Source of the DNA: JBAXXL01 sp037127915 | GTDB taxonomy: Bacteria > Bacteroidota > Ignavibacteria > Kapaibacteriales > UBA2268 | DNA: 64,000 nucleotides | Reading direction: 5' to 3' | Assembly: GCA_037127915.1 (NCBI GenBank) | Contig: JBAXXL010000019.1 | Span: 1 to 64,000, forward strand | Part shown: piece by piece, positions 1 through 8,893 of the stretch | Layout: the number at the start of each line of letters is the position of its first letter | How positions within the stretch are numbered: position 1 is the stretch's first letter | The notes under the pieces: generated by a model | The model's database searches: none | The model's input: only the letters and a program-made list of their open reading frames with translations | What the model was told of the DNA's origin: nothing | Program-made: the position numbers and the translations under genes

Positions 1-273
1 GGTTAAAATATTTATCTTAATACGAATTTCCAAATTAATTCTTAAATCGGACTTTCTTGTCTTTTATTCCTCCTATAATAGTTATTTATAATATACTTTC
101 ATTTCGATAATAAATTAACTTTTTTTATTCAAATAAACAAATAATAATTTTATTTCAATTTTTAATAAGTATAGTTTTTCTTCTTCTATCTCGACTTCGC
201 TCTTGCTGTCCACCTCAAATCACAGTTCATTTTCAACTATCAACTATCAATTTTCAATTAATATGTGATATAA
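1..273. other. AT-rich leader region without a gene
   Basis: No open reading frame with coding character is seen in either strand. The stretch is AT-rich with short pyrimidine runs, and near 232-260 it has a small run of near-repeated CAACTATCAA-type words. The promoter of rpsF lies directly after it. Confidence 0.5.
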
Positions 274-305
274 TTTGTTTATTTGATATTAAACAGTTAT
301 TTTTG
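274..305 (+). promoter_or_regulatory. Bacteroidota-type promoter of rpsF-rplI
   Basis: TTTG at 274-277, 20 bases, then TATTTTTG at 298-305. This matches the TTTG/TAnnTTTG form used by the primary sigma factor of Bacteroidota. It predicts a start of transcription near 312 and a leader of about 47 bases before rpsF. Confidence 0.6.
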
Positions 306-358
306 TAATTCATATTTTGAAATATTTTAAAAAATTACTTTATTGGAGTATATAAATT

Positions 359-835
359 ATGCGCCGCTTGTACGAATCAACTTTAATTTTTAATGCGGGC
401 TTAGAAGATCCAGAAGTGGAAGCCGCAATCAGCAAAGTTACAAGCTATATTGAAAACCAAGGCGGAGAAATTAAGGTAACTGACCGATGGGGACGTCGCA
501 GATTAGCTTATCCGATTAGCAAAAAATTCAATGGTTATTATGTTCATTTGGAATTTGAAATGATACCAAGCGGTTTACCGCTTCTTGAAAGATTCTTGGT
601 TTTAGAAGATACAGTTTTACGCCACTTAACACTACAATTATCGGTTAAGTTAAGAGACCTTAGATTACAAAAAGCAATGGAAGAAGGCAACGAAGCCGCC
701 GCTGAAACCGTAAAAGAACAAAAAATTGCCGAAGTAGATGACATAATCATTGAAGAAACAGTTACAGCCGACGACGCTGTTGATACTGAAGAAGTGATTG
801 ATATAGAAGAAGAAGCAGAAGTTACTGCTGAATAA
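359..835 (+). CDS. rpsF: Small ribosomal subunit protein S6
   Basis: This is ribosomal protein S6, which binds the central domain of 16S rRNA together with S18. The first ~100 residues carry the S6 fold, opening with MRRLYESTLIFNAGL and containing the GGEIKVTDRWGRRRLAYPI strand region. The last ~50 residues are a strongly acidic Glu/Asp/Val tail, making it 158 residues against the usual 95-135. The start is supported by GGAG about ten bases upstream. It is followed 51 bases later by rplI. The usual intervening rpsR (S18), and ssb in some relatives, are absent here. Confidence 0.96.
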   Translation: MRRLYESTLIFNAGLEDPEVEAAISKVTSYIENQGGEIKVTDRWGRRRLAYPISKKFNGYYVHLEFEMIPSGLPLLERFLVLEDTVLRHLTLQLSVKLRDLRLQKAMEEGNEAAAETVKEQKIAEVDDIIIEETVTADDAVDTEEVIDIEEEAEVTAE

Positions 836-886
836 TAATAGAATTTAGAAATAATTAGAAAATAATATAAAGCCGGAAAAAATAAT

Positions 887-1336
887 ATGAGAGTGATATT
901 ACGACGCAACGTCGAAAATTTAGGCGATATGGGCAGTGTTGTTAATGTAAAAGATGGATACGGCCGCAATTATTTGATTCCTCGCGAATTAGCATATTTT
1001 GCTTCGGAAAGTGCTGTCAAAAGAATTGCATTAGAAAAGAAATCTTTTGCTAAGAAAGTAGCTCAAGAAAAAGAATTAGCTGAAGTTTTAATGGCAGAAA
1101 TCACTGATTTGCAAATATCTGTAGCTATGAAAGTAGGCGAAGAAGGCAAATTATACGGTTCTGTTAATCAAGCTATGATCAGCGATGAGTTAAAACTTCG
1201 CGGTTATGATATTGATCGTAAAAACATCATTATCGAAGACCCTATCAAATCGTTAGGCGTATTCGATATTAAAATCAAACTTCATCCTGAAGTTATTACA
1301 TCTGTCAAAGTTTGGGTTATCTCGGAAGAAGAGTAA
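887..1336 (+). CDS. rplI: Large ribosomal subunit protein L9
   Basis: L9 binds 23S rRNA near the L1 stalk and helps keep the reading frame. The N-terminal domain MRVILRRNVENLGDMGSVV and the GYGRNYLIPRELA segment are diagnostic. A connecting helix (about residues 45-75) and the C-terminal domain with LYGSVNQAMISDEL follow. At 149 residues it has the normal length. It is cotranscribed with rpsF, and a clear hairpin terminator follows 25 bases after the stop, so the operon has just two genes here. Confidence 0.97.
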   Translation: MRVILRRNVENLGDMGSVVNVKDGYGRNYLIPRELAYFASESAVKRIALEKKSFAKKVAQEKELAEVLMAEITDLQISVAMKVGEEGKLYGSVNQAMISDELKLRGYDIDRKNIIIEDPIKSLGVFDIKIKLHPEVITSVKVWVISEEE

Positions 1337-1361
1337 TTCTTACTTAGATTTGAGAAAGATT

Positions 1362-1399
1362 AAAAGAACAATGTGCTACGGCTTGTTGTTCTTTTTTTG
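1362..1399 (+). terminator. Rho-independent terminator after rplI
   Basis: A perfect 10-bp stem (AAAAGAACAA at 1362-1371 with TTGTTCTTTT at 1386-1395) is followed by a T run. Confidence 0.85.
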
Positions 1400-1542
1400 T
1401 TAAAAATATTTTTAGATGGATAAATAATTATAGCAATCCAACTATAATTACTGTAACCAATTTCGAGAAAAGCCGTAATAGTATAGATGAAATCAGGAAG
1501 AATCTATACCTGAAACAAAACTAATTTAATGAGATTTACAAA

Positions 1543-3000
1543 ATGATTAAAAAAGTATTGATAGTTGCAATAACTTTAATTATTGCATTTCCTTTGTTTG
1601 CTCAAGATACTTTGATGCAACAATCGCTGAGAAAACATGTAGATATTTTGGCTTCGGATACGTTAGAAGGCCGCGGAGAAGGTTCAAACGGTATTAAAAA
1701 AGCTAGAAAATATATAATTACCGAATTTGAAAAAGCCGGCGTCAAACCTTACCGAGGGAAATATGAATATGACTTTTCTTTTAAATCTGGTGCTGTTCGA
1801 GCTTTGTCAGAAAACATTATTGCTTGTATTGAAGGAAGTGATTCGGTTTTAAAGAATGAGTATATAGTTATCGGTGCTCATTACGACCATATGGGTTGGG
1901 ATGAGAAAGATAAAAAGATGATCTATTATAATGGAGCCGACGACAATGCATCCGGTACTGCTTCGATTATTGAAATTGCCAAACTGCTGAATCAAAATAA
2001 AAATTCACTTAAACGAAGCATTATAATTATTGGATTCGGTGCCGAAGAATCCGGCTTGATTGGCTCACATCATATTTTCACCGATAGCATTATCCCGCCA
2101 TCGAAAATTAAGTGTATGTTCAGCATCGATATGGTGGGAATGTACAAATCAAATGATGGACTGACGCTTACAGGTATGGAAACACTGAAAGATTACAAGC
2201 AAATCATCGAATTGACGAAGCAGAAAACACCTATTTTAATCAAAAAAACAACTAGCAACATAGAAAATCGAACAGATACCAGATCGTTTGCGGATGAAGG
2301 AATTCCATCGGTTCACGTTTTTACAGGTTTTAAATCGCATTACCACAAACCGGAAGACGATAGTAATTTGCTCGATTACGAGGGAATGGCGGTGCTTGAT
2401 AAGTTTATGTACGAATTAGTAAACGTACTTGCAAACGACGTTAAGATAGAACCTTCTTCAGCTTTTTTGGCTAAAGCTAAAACAAAAGGAACTTTTTATT
2501 TTGCCCCTTATATTACCTTTGGAATTGGTTCAAGTTCAAACCATTATCCGGATAAATTTTATAATGCTAAATCAATATTCGCTTATAATGCTGGTTTAGC
2601 CGCAAAATTCTCATTAAGTAAGAATGTAGCAATTCAACCGGAAGTATGGTATGAATCTTCAGGAAGTAAGATAGAATCCGGCACCTTTAGAACGAATAGT
2701 TTAACCATTCCTGTGAATATACTTATCGGAACGGATAATTCATCGGATTATAATGTTTTTGTTATTCTCGGAGGGTATCTCAAAAACAACCTTTTTGGCG
2801 AAGAAGGCGGTAAATCGATAGATTATTCAGATGGTTATAATAAACTGCAATATGGTTTGTCCTTCGGTTTTGGATTCGAAATAATGAATGTTCAGGTGAA
2901 ATTTATTGATCTATTCAATCTTACTCCTTTATATTCCAATCCTGCGATGGACAAAGCATTGGAAAAGAGTTTCTTCCTGAACATAGGCTTTAAATTATAA
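1543..3000 (+). CDS. Secreted M28 family metallopeptidase with C-terminal barrel-like domain
   Basis: A predicted secreted zinc aminopeptidase of family M28. A signal peptide spans residues 1-20 (cut after LFA). The zinc site is complete: His113 and Asp115 in HYDH, Asp133 in NGADDNASG, the catalytic Glu pair 168-169 in GAEESG, Asp196 in SIDMVGM and His266 in KSHYHKPEDD. From about residue 320 to the end the sequence changes to alternating aromatic strands (FYFAPYITFGIGSSS through FFLNIGFKL), like an outer-membrane beta-barrel or porin-like domain. This fusion is uncommon and would tether the peptidase at the outer membrane. It stands alone between two terminators. The substrate is unknown. 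Confidence 0.85.
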   Translation: MIKKVLIVAITLIIAFPLFAQDTLMQQSLRKHVDILASDTLEGRGEGSNGIKKARKYIITEFEKAGVKPYRGKYEYDFSFKSGAVRALSENIIACIEGSDSVLKNEYIVIGAHYDHMGWDEKDKKMIYYNGADDNASGTASIIEIAKLLNQNKNSLKRSIIIIGFGAEESGLIGSHHIFTDSIIPPSKIKCMFSIDMVGMYKSNDGLTLTGMETLKDYKQIIELTKQKTPILIKKTTSNIENRTDTRSFADEGIPSVHVFTGFKSHYHKPEDDSNLLDYEGMAVLDKFMYELVNVLANDVKIEPSSAFLAKAKTKGTFYFAPYITFGIGSSSNHYPDKFYNAKSIFAYNAGLAAKFSLSKNVAIQPEVWYESSGSKIESGTFRTNSLTIPVNILIGTDNSSDYNVFVILGGYLKNNLFGEEGGKSIDYSDGYNKLQYGLSFGFGFEIMNVQVKFIDLFNLTPLYSNPAMDKALEKSFFLNIGFKL

Positions 3001-3028
3001 TCCCAAAATACCTATATTTCTTTCCCAG

Positions 3029-3058
3029 CGTCAAGAGTTTTCTTGACGTTTTTTTTTA
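3029..3058 (+). terminator. Rho-independent terminator after M28 peptidase
   Basis: The stem CGTCAAGA (3029-3036) pairs with TCTTGACG (3041-3048) around a GTTT loop and is followed by ten T residues. It lies between this gene and the opposing toxin-antitoxin remnant. Confidence 0.9.
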
Positions 3059-3059
3059 T

Positions 3060-3155
3060 TTAATCTAGATTTATAGATAATACTTTTGCCAATCCTAATC
3101 GAATTTCTTCCATAGTAGGATCGAGATTTAATAGCCAAACTTCACCTTGCTTCAT
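3060..3155 (-). pseudogene. Internally deleted PemK/MazF-type toxin remnant
   Basis: On the minus strand an ATG at 3155 opens a 31-residue frame. It begins MKQGEVWLLNLDPT, the characteristic N terminus of PemK/MazF mRNA interferases. It then passes directly to MEEIRLGLAKVLSINLD, which resembles the C-terminal helix of the same family. About 70-80 central residues, which would contain the ribonuclease core, are missing, and the frame stays open. It overlaps the end of the antitoxin gene by 14 bases, as in an intact antitoxin-toxin operon. A functional RNase is not expected. The family assignment is from recognition of the two ends. Confidence 0.7.
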
Positions 3156-3354
3156 AAAATCCCTCGAAATCTAAAGCAGTAAATACGGTTAATTCTTCAT
3201 CGTTCAAATAATCCGGTAATAATATTGCCGCCGCATTTTCCATATCACTTTTTTCTTCTTTAGTACGCATAGAGTGAATTGTCCGTTCTATAACATAAAT
3301 TCTTTTTCTCATCGGAAGCAAATTAAGTTCTTTTATCAAATCAGAAGTTTTCAT
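3142..3354 (-). CDS. PemK-partner antitoxin-like protein
   Basis: A 70-residue protein beginning MKTSDLIKELNLLPMRKRIYV and ending LTVFTALDFEGFYEAR. This layout is familiar from small Bacteroidota proteins encoded directly before PemK/MazF toxins, with an N-terminal helical part and a conserved acidic/aromatic end that would contact the toxin. The next frame downstream is the deleted toxin, so the protein is an orphan antitoxin whose partner has lost its core. It may still bind DNA or neutralise a related toxin elsewhere. No promoter was identified. Confidence 0.65.
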   Translation of the reverse strand: MKTSDLIKELNLLPMRKRIYVIERTIHSMRTKEEKSDMENAAAILLPDYLNDEELTVFTALDFEGFYEAR

Positions 3355-3600
3355 TTTTGATTAGCTCGCTTTAAAAGATTGAAGTTATTGTTTTTAAAAA
3401 AATATTATATTGTCTAAATACTAAACACAAATATAGGGATAATAGACGTAAATCTAAAAGAATATTGAAAAAATTTTGCTTTACTTAAATTTAACGTTTT
3501 TCTTGACGTTTTTTTAATTAGCATATCAATTATATCAAACAATTTTCGTAATTTTAATAATACGATTTATACTTGCTGAAAAATAGTTGAGGATTGTTCT

Positions 3601-4311
3601 ATGATGAAGCTCATACCGCTGTTAGTAATTCTTGTTTTTATTGCAATCTCACAGGATTGTTTTGGGAAAACAAGTACAATTATTGCTTACGAAGTTGGAC
3701 CTACAAAAGATGATATCAGCTTTTTCAATCCTCAGCATAATGTTAAATTTAATAGTGATCCAACGGGAGTACCCGGATTGGTTGTAACTCAGCAATTATA
3801 TAAATCTTTATATTTTGAGACAGGAGTTTACAGTGATTATATTGGCATGGATATGGTATTATTGCAATCAGCGGATACTACAAATTTAATATTTTCTCAA
3901 GAAGAGATTCAAGTTCCTCTTCGTTTACAACTGCGGCAATATTTTTTTAATGGAAGATTGGACTTTTATATGTCAGCAGGCACTATGATAGTAATTGGTA
4001 ACGATGGGTGGTCTGATTTATACACAAAAAATAACAAAACAATACTTACGACCGACAAGTACCTGAATAAAAATAATTATACACTAATGGAATTCGGCGT
4101 AGGTGCTGACTTTTTCATCAGCAAAAACTTTTTTATTGGCATAAAATATCGCTATACCGCAGGCTTTTCAACAAAATTTGATATGGAGTATCATACACAA
4201 GGATTGGATCAGAATAATCGGACAGACTATTTTGTAAAATCAAATGGAAATTATCATTCATTTATGGGTTCTATAGGATATAGAATAAGTTGGCTTTGGA
4301 ATAAGAAATAA
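3601..4311 (+). CDS. Predicted outer-membrane beta-barrel protein
   Basis: A 236-residue protein with a signal peptide (MKLIPLLVILVFIAISQDCFG; the second of two adjacent ATG codons is an equally good start). The mature part has alternating hydrophobic and aromatic strands such as LYFETGVYSDYIG, FDMEYHTQG and SFMGSIGYRISWLW. The last strand ends in Trp-Asn-Lys-Lys rather than the classical final Phe. This fits a small 8-10-stranded outer-membrane barrel (OmpW/OmpA-like size). No family was recognised. It is followed 44 bases later by a lipoprotein gene and may be cotranscribed with it. Confidence 0.6.
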   Translation: MMKLIPLLVILVFIAISQDCFGKTSTIIAYEVGPTKDDISFFNPQHNVKFNSDPTGVPGLVVTQQLYKSLYFETGVYSDYIGMDMVLLQSADTTNLIFSQEEIQVPLRLQLRQYFFNGRLDFYMSAGTMIVIGNDGWSDLYTKNNKTILTTDKYLNKNNYTLMEFGVGADFFISKNFFIGIKYRYTAGFSTKFDMEYHTQGLDQNNRTDYFVKSNGNYHSFMGSIGYRISWLWNKK

Positions 4312-4355
4312 AAATAAATTTATTTAAACGATTGTAACATTTTAAAAAAAATATT

Positions 4356-4985
4356 ATGAAATATTATTTAATGATTTTTGGTTTTGCAACAATGATTTTA
4401 TTGATTGTTAGTTGCGATAGTATAATGTTTAGAAATGTAGAATGTAGAAAATTTGAGTTGACAGAAGAATACTTTTGGTTCCCCAATAACACCGGTGATT
4501 CAGTAGTTTTTTCTAATCCGTCAAACGCTAAAAAAGTATTTGTGGTTGTTGATAAAAGTATCGTTCATCGTTCAAATTATACATCCGACACCGGTTGCGG
4601 TTGCTTAGATGAGTCAGGGATGCTCTTAGTGAACAGCACAGATTCGCTTTGGTTTAAAAATGAACTTCGATATGTAGAAAACAATTCAGGCAACAGATAT
4701 GTGGATGTTGTATTTACATTAAACGGATTGCAATCGGGATTTTTCGAGACACACCGAACAATTCTTCCGACTTATTCGATTAACAGTATTATATTTAACG
4801 ATGTTCAAAAGTTTGAATATCCATATACTGAAAGTGAACAAGTAAAAACCGTTTACATGGCTAAGAATCTTGGAATAATTCGATATGAAATGGTTAATGG
4901 TGAAATTTGGACGAATGATAATATCACAAAACCAAAAACAACAACTATAGAATCGTTTATCTATTCCGAATCAACGTGCGAGTAA
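4356..4985 (+). CDS. Predicted lipoprotein
   Basis: A 209-residue protein with a lipoprotein signal peptide: a hydrophobic stretch and the lipobox LIVSC, with lipidated Cys20. The mature part contains three further cysteines in one segment (TSDTGCGCLDE and the terminal Cys) and beta-rich sequence. The product is probably an outer-membrane-anchored lipoprotein. No family was recognised. It lies 44 bases after the barrel gene. Confidence 0.65.
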   Translation: MKYYLMIFGFATMILLIVSCDSIMFRNVECRKFELTEEYFWFPNNTGDSVVFSNPSNAKKVFVVVDKSIVHRSNYTSDTGCGCLDESGMLLVNSTDSLWFKNELRYVENNSGNRYVDVVFTLNGLQSGFFETHRTILPTYSINSIIFNDVQKFEYPYTESEQVKTVYMAKNLGIIRYEMVNGEIWTNDNITKPKTTTIESFIYSESTCE

Positions 4986-5097
4986 AAATTAAATCAATTT
5001 ATTTCCATGGGTATAGATTTAACAAAGATACAAATAAGTAAATGAAATTCGATGATTGAATATTATTAAATGTTAAATAATCAAAAAGGTAATTATC

Positions 5098-5814
5098 ATG
5101 AAAAACATAGTCTTACACAAAGCGGAAACTCGCGGCTCCGCAAACCACGGCTGGCTGATAACACATCACACATTCAGTTTCGCCAATTACTACGATCCTG
5201 AAAGAGTTCACTTTGGCGCATTGAGAGTACTAAACGACGATTATATTGCACCCGGTATGGGTTTCGGGATGCATCCGCATGACAATATGGAGATTATAAC
5301 AATCCCTTTGGAAGGCAGAGTAGAGCATATAGACAATATCGGTAATTCCGGTATAATTAAGTTTGGTGAAATTCAAGTAATGAGTGCAGGAACCGGAATT
5401 ATGCATAGCGAATTTAACCTAAGCGAAGAAAATCCTCTGAAACTTCTGCAAATTTGGGTTTTCCCCAATAAAAAAGGTGTTGAACCCCGCTATGACCAAT
5501 TAACCTTAAATTTGAACGACCGGAAAAATAAGTTACAACAGATACTCTCCCCTAACCCCAATGATGGCGGTGTGTGGATTCATCAGGAAGCTTGGTTCCA
5601 TTTAACCGAAATGGATAAAGGTAAAGTACTGGAGTATGAATTAAAGAAAAATGGCAATGGCGTCTATATATTTGTTATTAAAGGTTCTGCCAGCATTGAT
5701 GAAATAAAATTGAACGAGCGCGATGGATTGGGTGTTTGGAATACAGAAAAGTTAAGTATTTTTGCGGAAAGCGATACTGAAGTATTGATTATGGAAGTAC
5801 CAATGGATTTGTAG
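5098..5814 (+). CDS. Pirin family protein (bicupin)
   Basis: A pirin of the YhhW type, a bicupin fold that in bacteria often has quercetin 2,3-dioxygenase-like activity. The N-terminal cupin has the metal ligands His59, His61 (GMHPHDNMEII), His103 and Glu105 (GTGIMHSEFN), all present. The pirin signature THHTFSFANYYDP at 22-34 is intact. At 238 residues it has the usual short-pirin length. It is a stand-alone gene with AAGGT upstream of ATG. The physiological substrate is unknown; a cytosolic redox or stress role is typical of the family. Confidence 0.9.
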   Translation: MKNIVLHKAETRGSANHGWLITHHTFSFANYYDPERVHFGALRVLNDDYIAPGMGFGMHPHDNMEIITIPLEGRVEHIDNIGNSGIIKFGEIQVMSAGTGIMHSEFNLSEENPLKLLQIWVFPNKKGVEPRYDQLTLNLNDRKNKLQQILSPNPNDGGVWIHQEAWFHLTEMDKGKVLEYELKKNGNGVYIFVIKGSASIDEIKLNERDGLGVWNTEKLSIFAESDTEVLIMEVPMDL

Positions 5815-5854
5815 TTTTAATATAATTAAAAATGAAATTCTAACAGGAAATAAA

Positions 5855-6451
5855 ATGAAAAAGAAATTGATTGCTTATTGCCTAATATTATTAGGCGCAT
5901 TACCTATTATTGGTAAGATAATTTATACTATTTTAGCGCGCTCAAATCAAACTATAATAATCAACAATGATTTTATTGTCGATTTGTTTTCAAAATATGG
6001 TGCCGGAATTGTTATTGGTTCATATTTAGTAGGAGTAATTGTGATGGTGGCTGGGTTTTATATGCTGAAAAAAGAAAAATTCAGAACCAATTCAGAAAAA
6101 GATGAACTTAATATGAATGCCGATGAGAATGTCGTATTTAAGCAAGTAGGGAGTGTTTCAATTGTAATTATTACAAACAAGCGGGTTATTTTCTATGGGT
6201 TCTTTATAGATAATCTTAGGAAATCTGTACCAAACCTACCTTGGTCAAATAAAGCAGAATATACAATCGATGAAATTGAAAGCGTTAAAGCAATCAACTC
6301 AGCCGACTTAACAAACAAAAATACACCAATTAACGCTAAATGGGGTATCCAATTAGAGCTAAAAGAAGGCAAAATTGTTAATATACCAATTTCTGAGCAG
6401 GATATAGTCGCTCAGCATATAGATCGATTAGTGAAACAAAAGTTATGGTAA
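5855..6451 (+). CDS. Membrane protein with C-terminal PH/GRAM-like domain
   Basis: A 198-residue protein with two predicted transmembrane helices (about residues 5-27 and 45-70). A soluble beta-rich domain follows: VVFKQVGSVSIVIITNKRVIFYGF, then an IDEIESV segment, and a final helix. The NKRVIFYG-then-IDEIESV pattern resembles bacterial PH-like (bPH/GRAM) domains found after membrane helices. The function is unknown. It sits 40 bases after the pirin gene and 23 bases before the next gene, so the three may form one transcript. Confidence 0.5.
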   Translation: MKKKLIAYCLILLGALPIIGKIIYTILARSNQTIIINNDFIVDLFSKYGAGIVIGSYLVGVIVMVAGFYMLKKEKFRTNSEKDELNMNADENVVFKQVGSVSIVIITNKRVIFYGFFIDNLRKSVPNLPWSNKAEYTIDEIESVKAINSADLTNKNTPINAKWGIQLELKEGKIVNIPISEQDIVAQHIDRLVKQKLW

Positions 6452-6474
6452 ACTAAATTTAATATATAACAATT

Positions 6475-7584
6475 ATGAAAATAACTGCTTTTTTATTCTG
6501 TTTAATCTTGGGTGTAATAAAATTATCAGCTGATATGCCATATAATCCTTTGAGTTTCTCGCTTTCCACCTCTAAACCTGCTTATATGGAAGGTGAGAAA
6601 ATTGATTTCACTTTAACTATCAAAAATCGTGATGAAACTCGAACTTATCCGGTTTTAATGCCGGGGCAAAACTCGGATAATAAAATCGTATATCTAAGAG
6701 TTTACGACCCAGCTGAAAATGAATTCATAGTAAGGGCTGAGGAAAGCCGCGAAATCAATATGTTTATTAAAAACATTACTATCAATTATATTAAGTTGTT
6801 AGCTCCAGGCGAAGAAATCACAATTCCATTCTACTTGTTCGATTCCGAAAACTATATGACAAAATTGGAATCGCACCACTCATTCGGCAAACCGTTATTT
6901 GTTGGAACATATAATTTTCAAGCATTTTATAATCCATTCGGCTCGGGAATTGGAGATTCTCTGTACAACTTTCTGTCAGATACAGACCAAGAGCAATCTC
7001 AAACCAAAATCAATTTCTTGGGAGCGGCGTTATCAAATCCGTGCAAAGTTATTATTACTAAAAAGCCTGTGGGTGATTTAACAATTGAAGGCATTACATA
7101 TAAATGTATTGAACGGGATAAATGCGAGCACTATTTATATTATTTGGGTGAAATCGCTGATACTGATATGGTACATATTGCATATATCCGAGGAGAAAAG
7201 CGGATTGTAACTTTTGAATGGACTCAAAACCAAGATAAAACCATCGAATGGATTAACCGATCTGAAAATGGGAACATTCGGGTGTATCGTTTGGTGAATG
7301 ATAAATTATGCCCACGAGAATACTTCCAACGTGAATTTGATGACCAAAATGAAAAGATGATACTTCTAAAATCGGACACATATTCTGATGGCTCTACCAA
7401 AGTTATCTATTATAACCCGGATGGAACAGTTAGAACTGAAATTACCTACTCCAAGAAAGATTTCATTTATACTCAAATCGAGTATTTTTACAAAAACGGA
7501 AAACTTAAGCGCACAAAAAACACTACTGGCAAATATGAAATTCCGTGCATAGAAAGACAAGTGCAAATTTTGGATGGTGAGTAA
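6475..7584 (+). CDS. Secreted protein with Ig-like proteinase-inhibitor-type domain and YwqK-like repeats
   Basis: A 369-residue protein with a signal peptide ending near LSA (residue 19). The next ~100 residues (LSFSLSTSKPAYMEGEKIDF, then an Ig-like strand pattern) look like the BsuPI/intracellular proteinase inhibitor-type beta-sandwich. The C-terminal part has three YwqK/MORN-like strands, such as YSDGSTKVIYYNPDGTVR and YFYKNGKLKRTKNTTGKY, in which tyrosine-rich turns of the form xxxYYxxGxL repeat every ~20 residues. It is probably periplasmic or on the cell surface. The downstream flavoprotein gene overlaps it by 11 bases, so the two are translationally linked. Its role is not known. Confidence 0.55.
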   Translation: MKITAFLFCLILGVIKLSADMPYNPLSFSLSTSKPAYMEGEKIDFTLTIKNRDETRTYPVLMPGQNSDNKIVYLRVYDPAENEFIVRAEESREINMFIKNITINYIKLLAPGEEITIPFYLFDSENYMTKLESHHSFGKPLFVGTYNFQAFYNPFGSGIGDSLYNFLSDTDQEQSQTKINFLGAALSNPCKVIITKKPVGDLTIEGITYKCIERDKCEHYLYYLGEIADTDMVHIAYIRGEKRIVTFEWTQNQDKTIEWINRSENGNIRVYRLVNDKLCPREYFQREFDDQNEKMILLKSDTYSDGSTKVIYYNPDGTVRTEITYSKKDFIYTQIEYFYKNGKLKRTKNTTGKYEIPCIERQVQILDGE

Positions 7585-8797
7585 TTTGAAAATCGCAATA
7601 ATTGGCGGTGGAGCGGCTGGTTTTTTTTCCGGAATTTCAGCAAAGGAAAACTTTCCTTCGGCGGAAGTAACCATATTTGAAAAATCCCGCCAACTGCTTT
7701 CCAAAGTCGAAATATCAGGTGGCGGAAGATGTAATGTAACCAACGCTTGCGAAACTATTGATGAACTTTGCACGGCTTATCCGCGAGGCGGCAGAAGCTT
7801 GAAAAAAGCGTTTTATATATTCAATAACAACGATACGATCGAATGGTTCGAATCGCGCGGTGTCCCTTTATTGATTCAAGATGATAATCGAGTTTTTCCC
7901 GAATCGCAAAGTTCCCAGACAATCGTAGATTGTTTTTTAAGCGAAACCCGAAAATCAGGTATTGAAATTGAATTAGGTTCAGAGATAAAGAAAATCGAAC
8001 AAATTGACGATTTCTGGTCAATCTGGATAAATAAGGAAACTGAACCAAGAATTTTCGATAAGGTTATTGTCGCAACAGGAGGCTCACCACAAAGAAGTGG
8101 TTTAATCTGGCTAGAAGCATTGGGTCACAAAATAGAGAATCCTGTCCCTTCGCTATTCACATTTAAAATGCCTGCTGAACTAATCACAAAACTTTCAGGA
8201 ATTTCGGTTGAAAATACGATAGTGAGTATTCAAGGAACAAAACTGAAAGCCGAAGGTCCTTTGCTAATAACACATTTTGGGATGAGTGGTCCGGCGATTT
8301 TGTTACTATCGTCTTTTGGTGCCAGAATCTTGAGTGAAATGAATTATAAATTTAAAATTCAAGTAAATTGGGCAAATGAATCCAATAATGATTTGGTTTT
8401 GGAGCAATTGAGAAGCATTGCCGAAGAACATTCAGGAAAGTTACTCTCAAATTACAGACCATTCGCACTATCCTCGCGTTTATGGCTCTACCTTTTGGAA
8501 AAATGTGAATTTCCGGAAACAAAGCTGTGGGTTGAACTCGGCAAAAAAGGTTTGCATAAATTGACAAACATTCTTACAAACGATGAATATACGGTAAATG
8601 GCAGAACAACATTCAAAGAAGAATTTGTCACCTGCGGCGGAGTAAGTTTGCAAAGTGTTGATATGAATACGATGCAGAGCAAGGTGTGCAAGAACCTGTA
8701 TTTTGCCGGAGAAGTCTTGGATATTGACGGTATAACCGGTGGGTACAATTTTCAAGCCGCTTGGACAACCGGATTTATTGCCGGAAAATTAGGATAG
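7574..8797 (+). CDS. NAD(P)/FAD-dependent oxidoreductase, HI0933/YhiN family
   Basis: A flavoprotein of the HI0933 (YhiN/BaiN-like) family, proposed to act as a flavin-dependent reductase. The dinucleotide-binding motif IIGGGAAGFFSG is at residues 9-20. The family signature EISGGGRCNVTNA follows near 45-57, IVATGGSPQRSG lies mid-protein, and the C-terminal FAD motif is LYFAGEVLDIDGITGGYNFQ. At 407 residues it has the normal length. The ATG at 7574 overlaps the preceding gene. A TTG at 7586, directly after a GGTGAG ribosome-binding-like site, is an alternative start and would remove only MVSN. Confidence 0.88.
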   Translation: MVSNLKIAIIGGGAAGFFSGISAKENFPSAEVTIFEKSRQLLSKVEISGGGRCNVTNACETIDELCTAYPRGGRSLKKAFYIFNNNDTIEWFESRGVPLLIQDDNRVFPESQSSQTIVDCFLSETRKSGIEIELGSEIKKIEQIDDFWSIWINKETEPRIFDKVIVATGGSPQRSGLIWLEALGHKIENPVPSLFTFKMPAELITKLSGISVENTIVSIQGTKLKAEGPLLITHFGMSGPAILLLSSFGARILSEMNYKFKIQVNWANESNNDLVLEQLRSIAEEHSGKLLSNYRPFALSSRLWLYLLEKCEFPETKLWVELGKKGLHKLTNILTNDEYTVNGRTTFKEEFVTCGGVSLQSVDMNTMQSKVCKNLYFAGEVLDIDGITGGYNFQAAWTTGFIAGKLG

Positions 8798-8893
8798 GAA
8801 GATATTAAATTAGCAATAATTTCTTATTTTTGAAAATAGATAATAGAAATTTATCAAACAATAATTGTCTGATTTAACTAAAAAAAGAAAATC

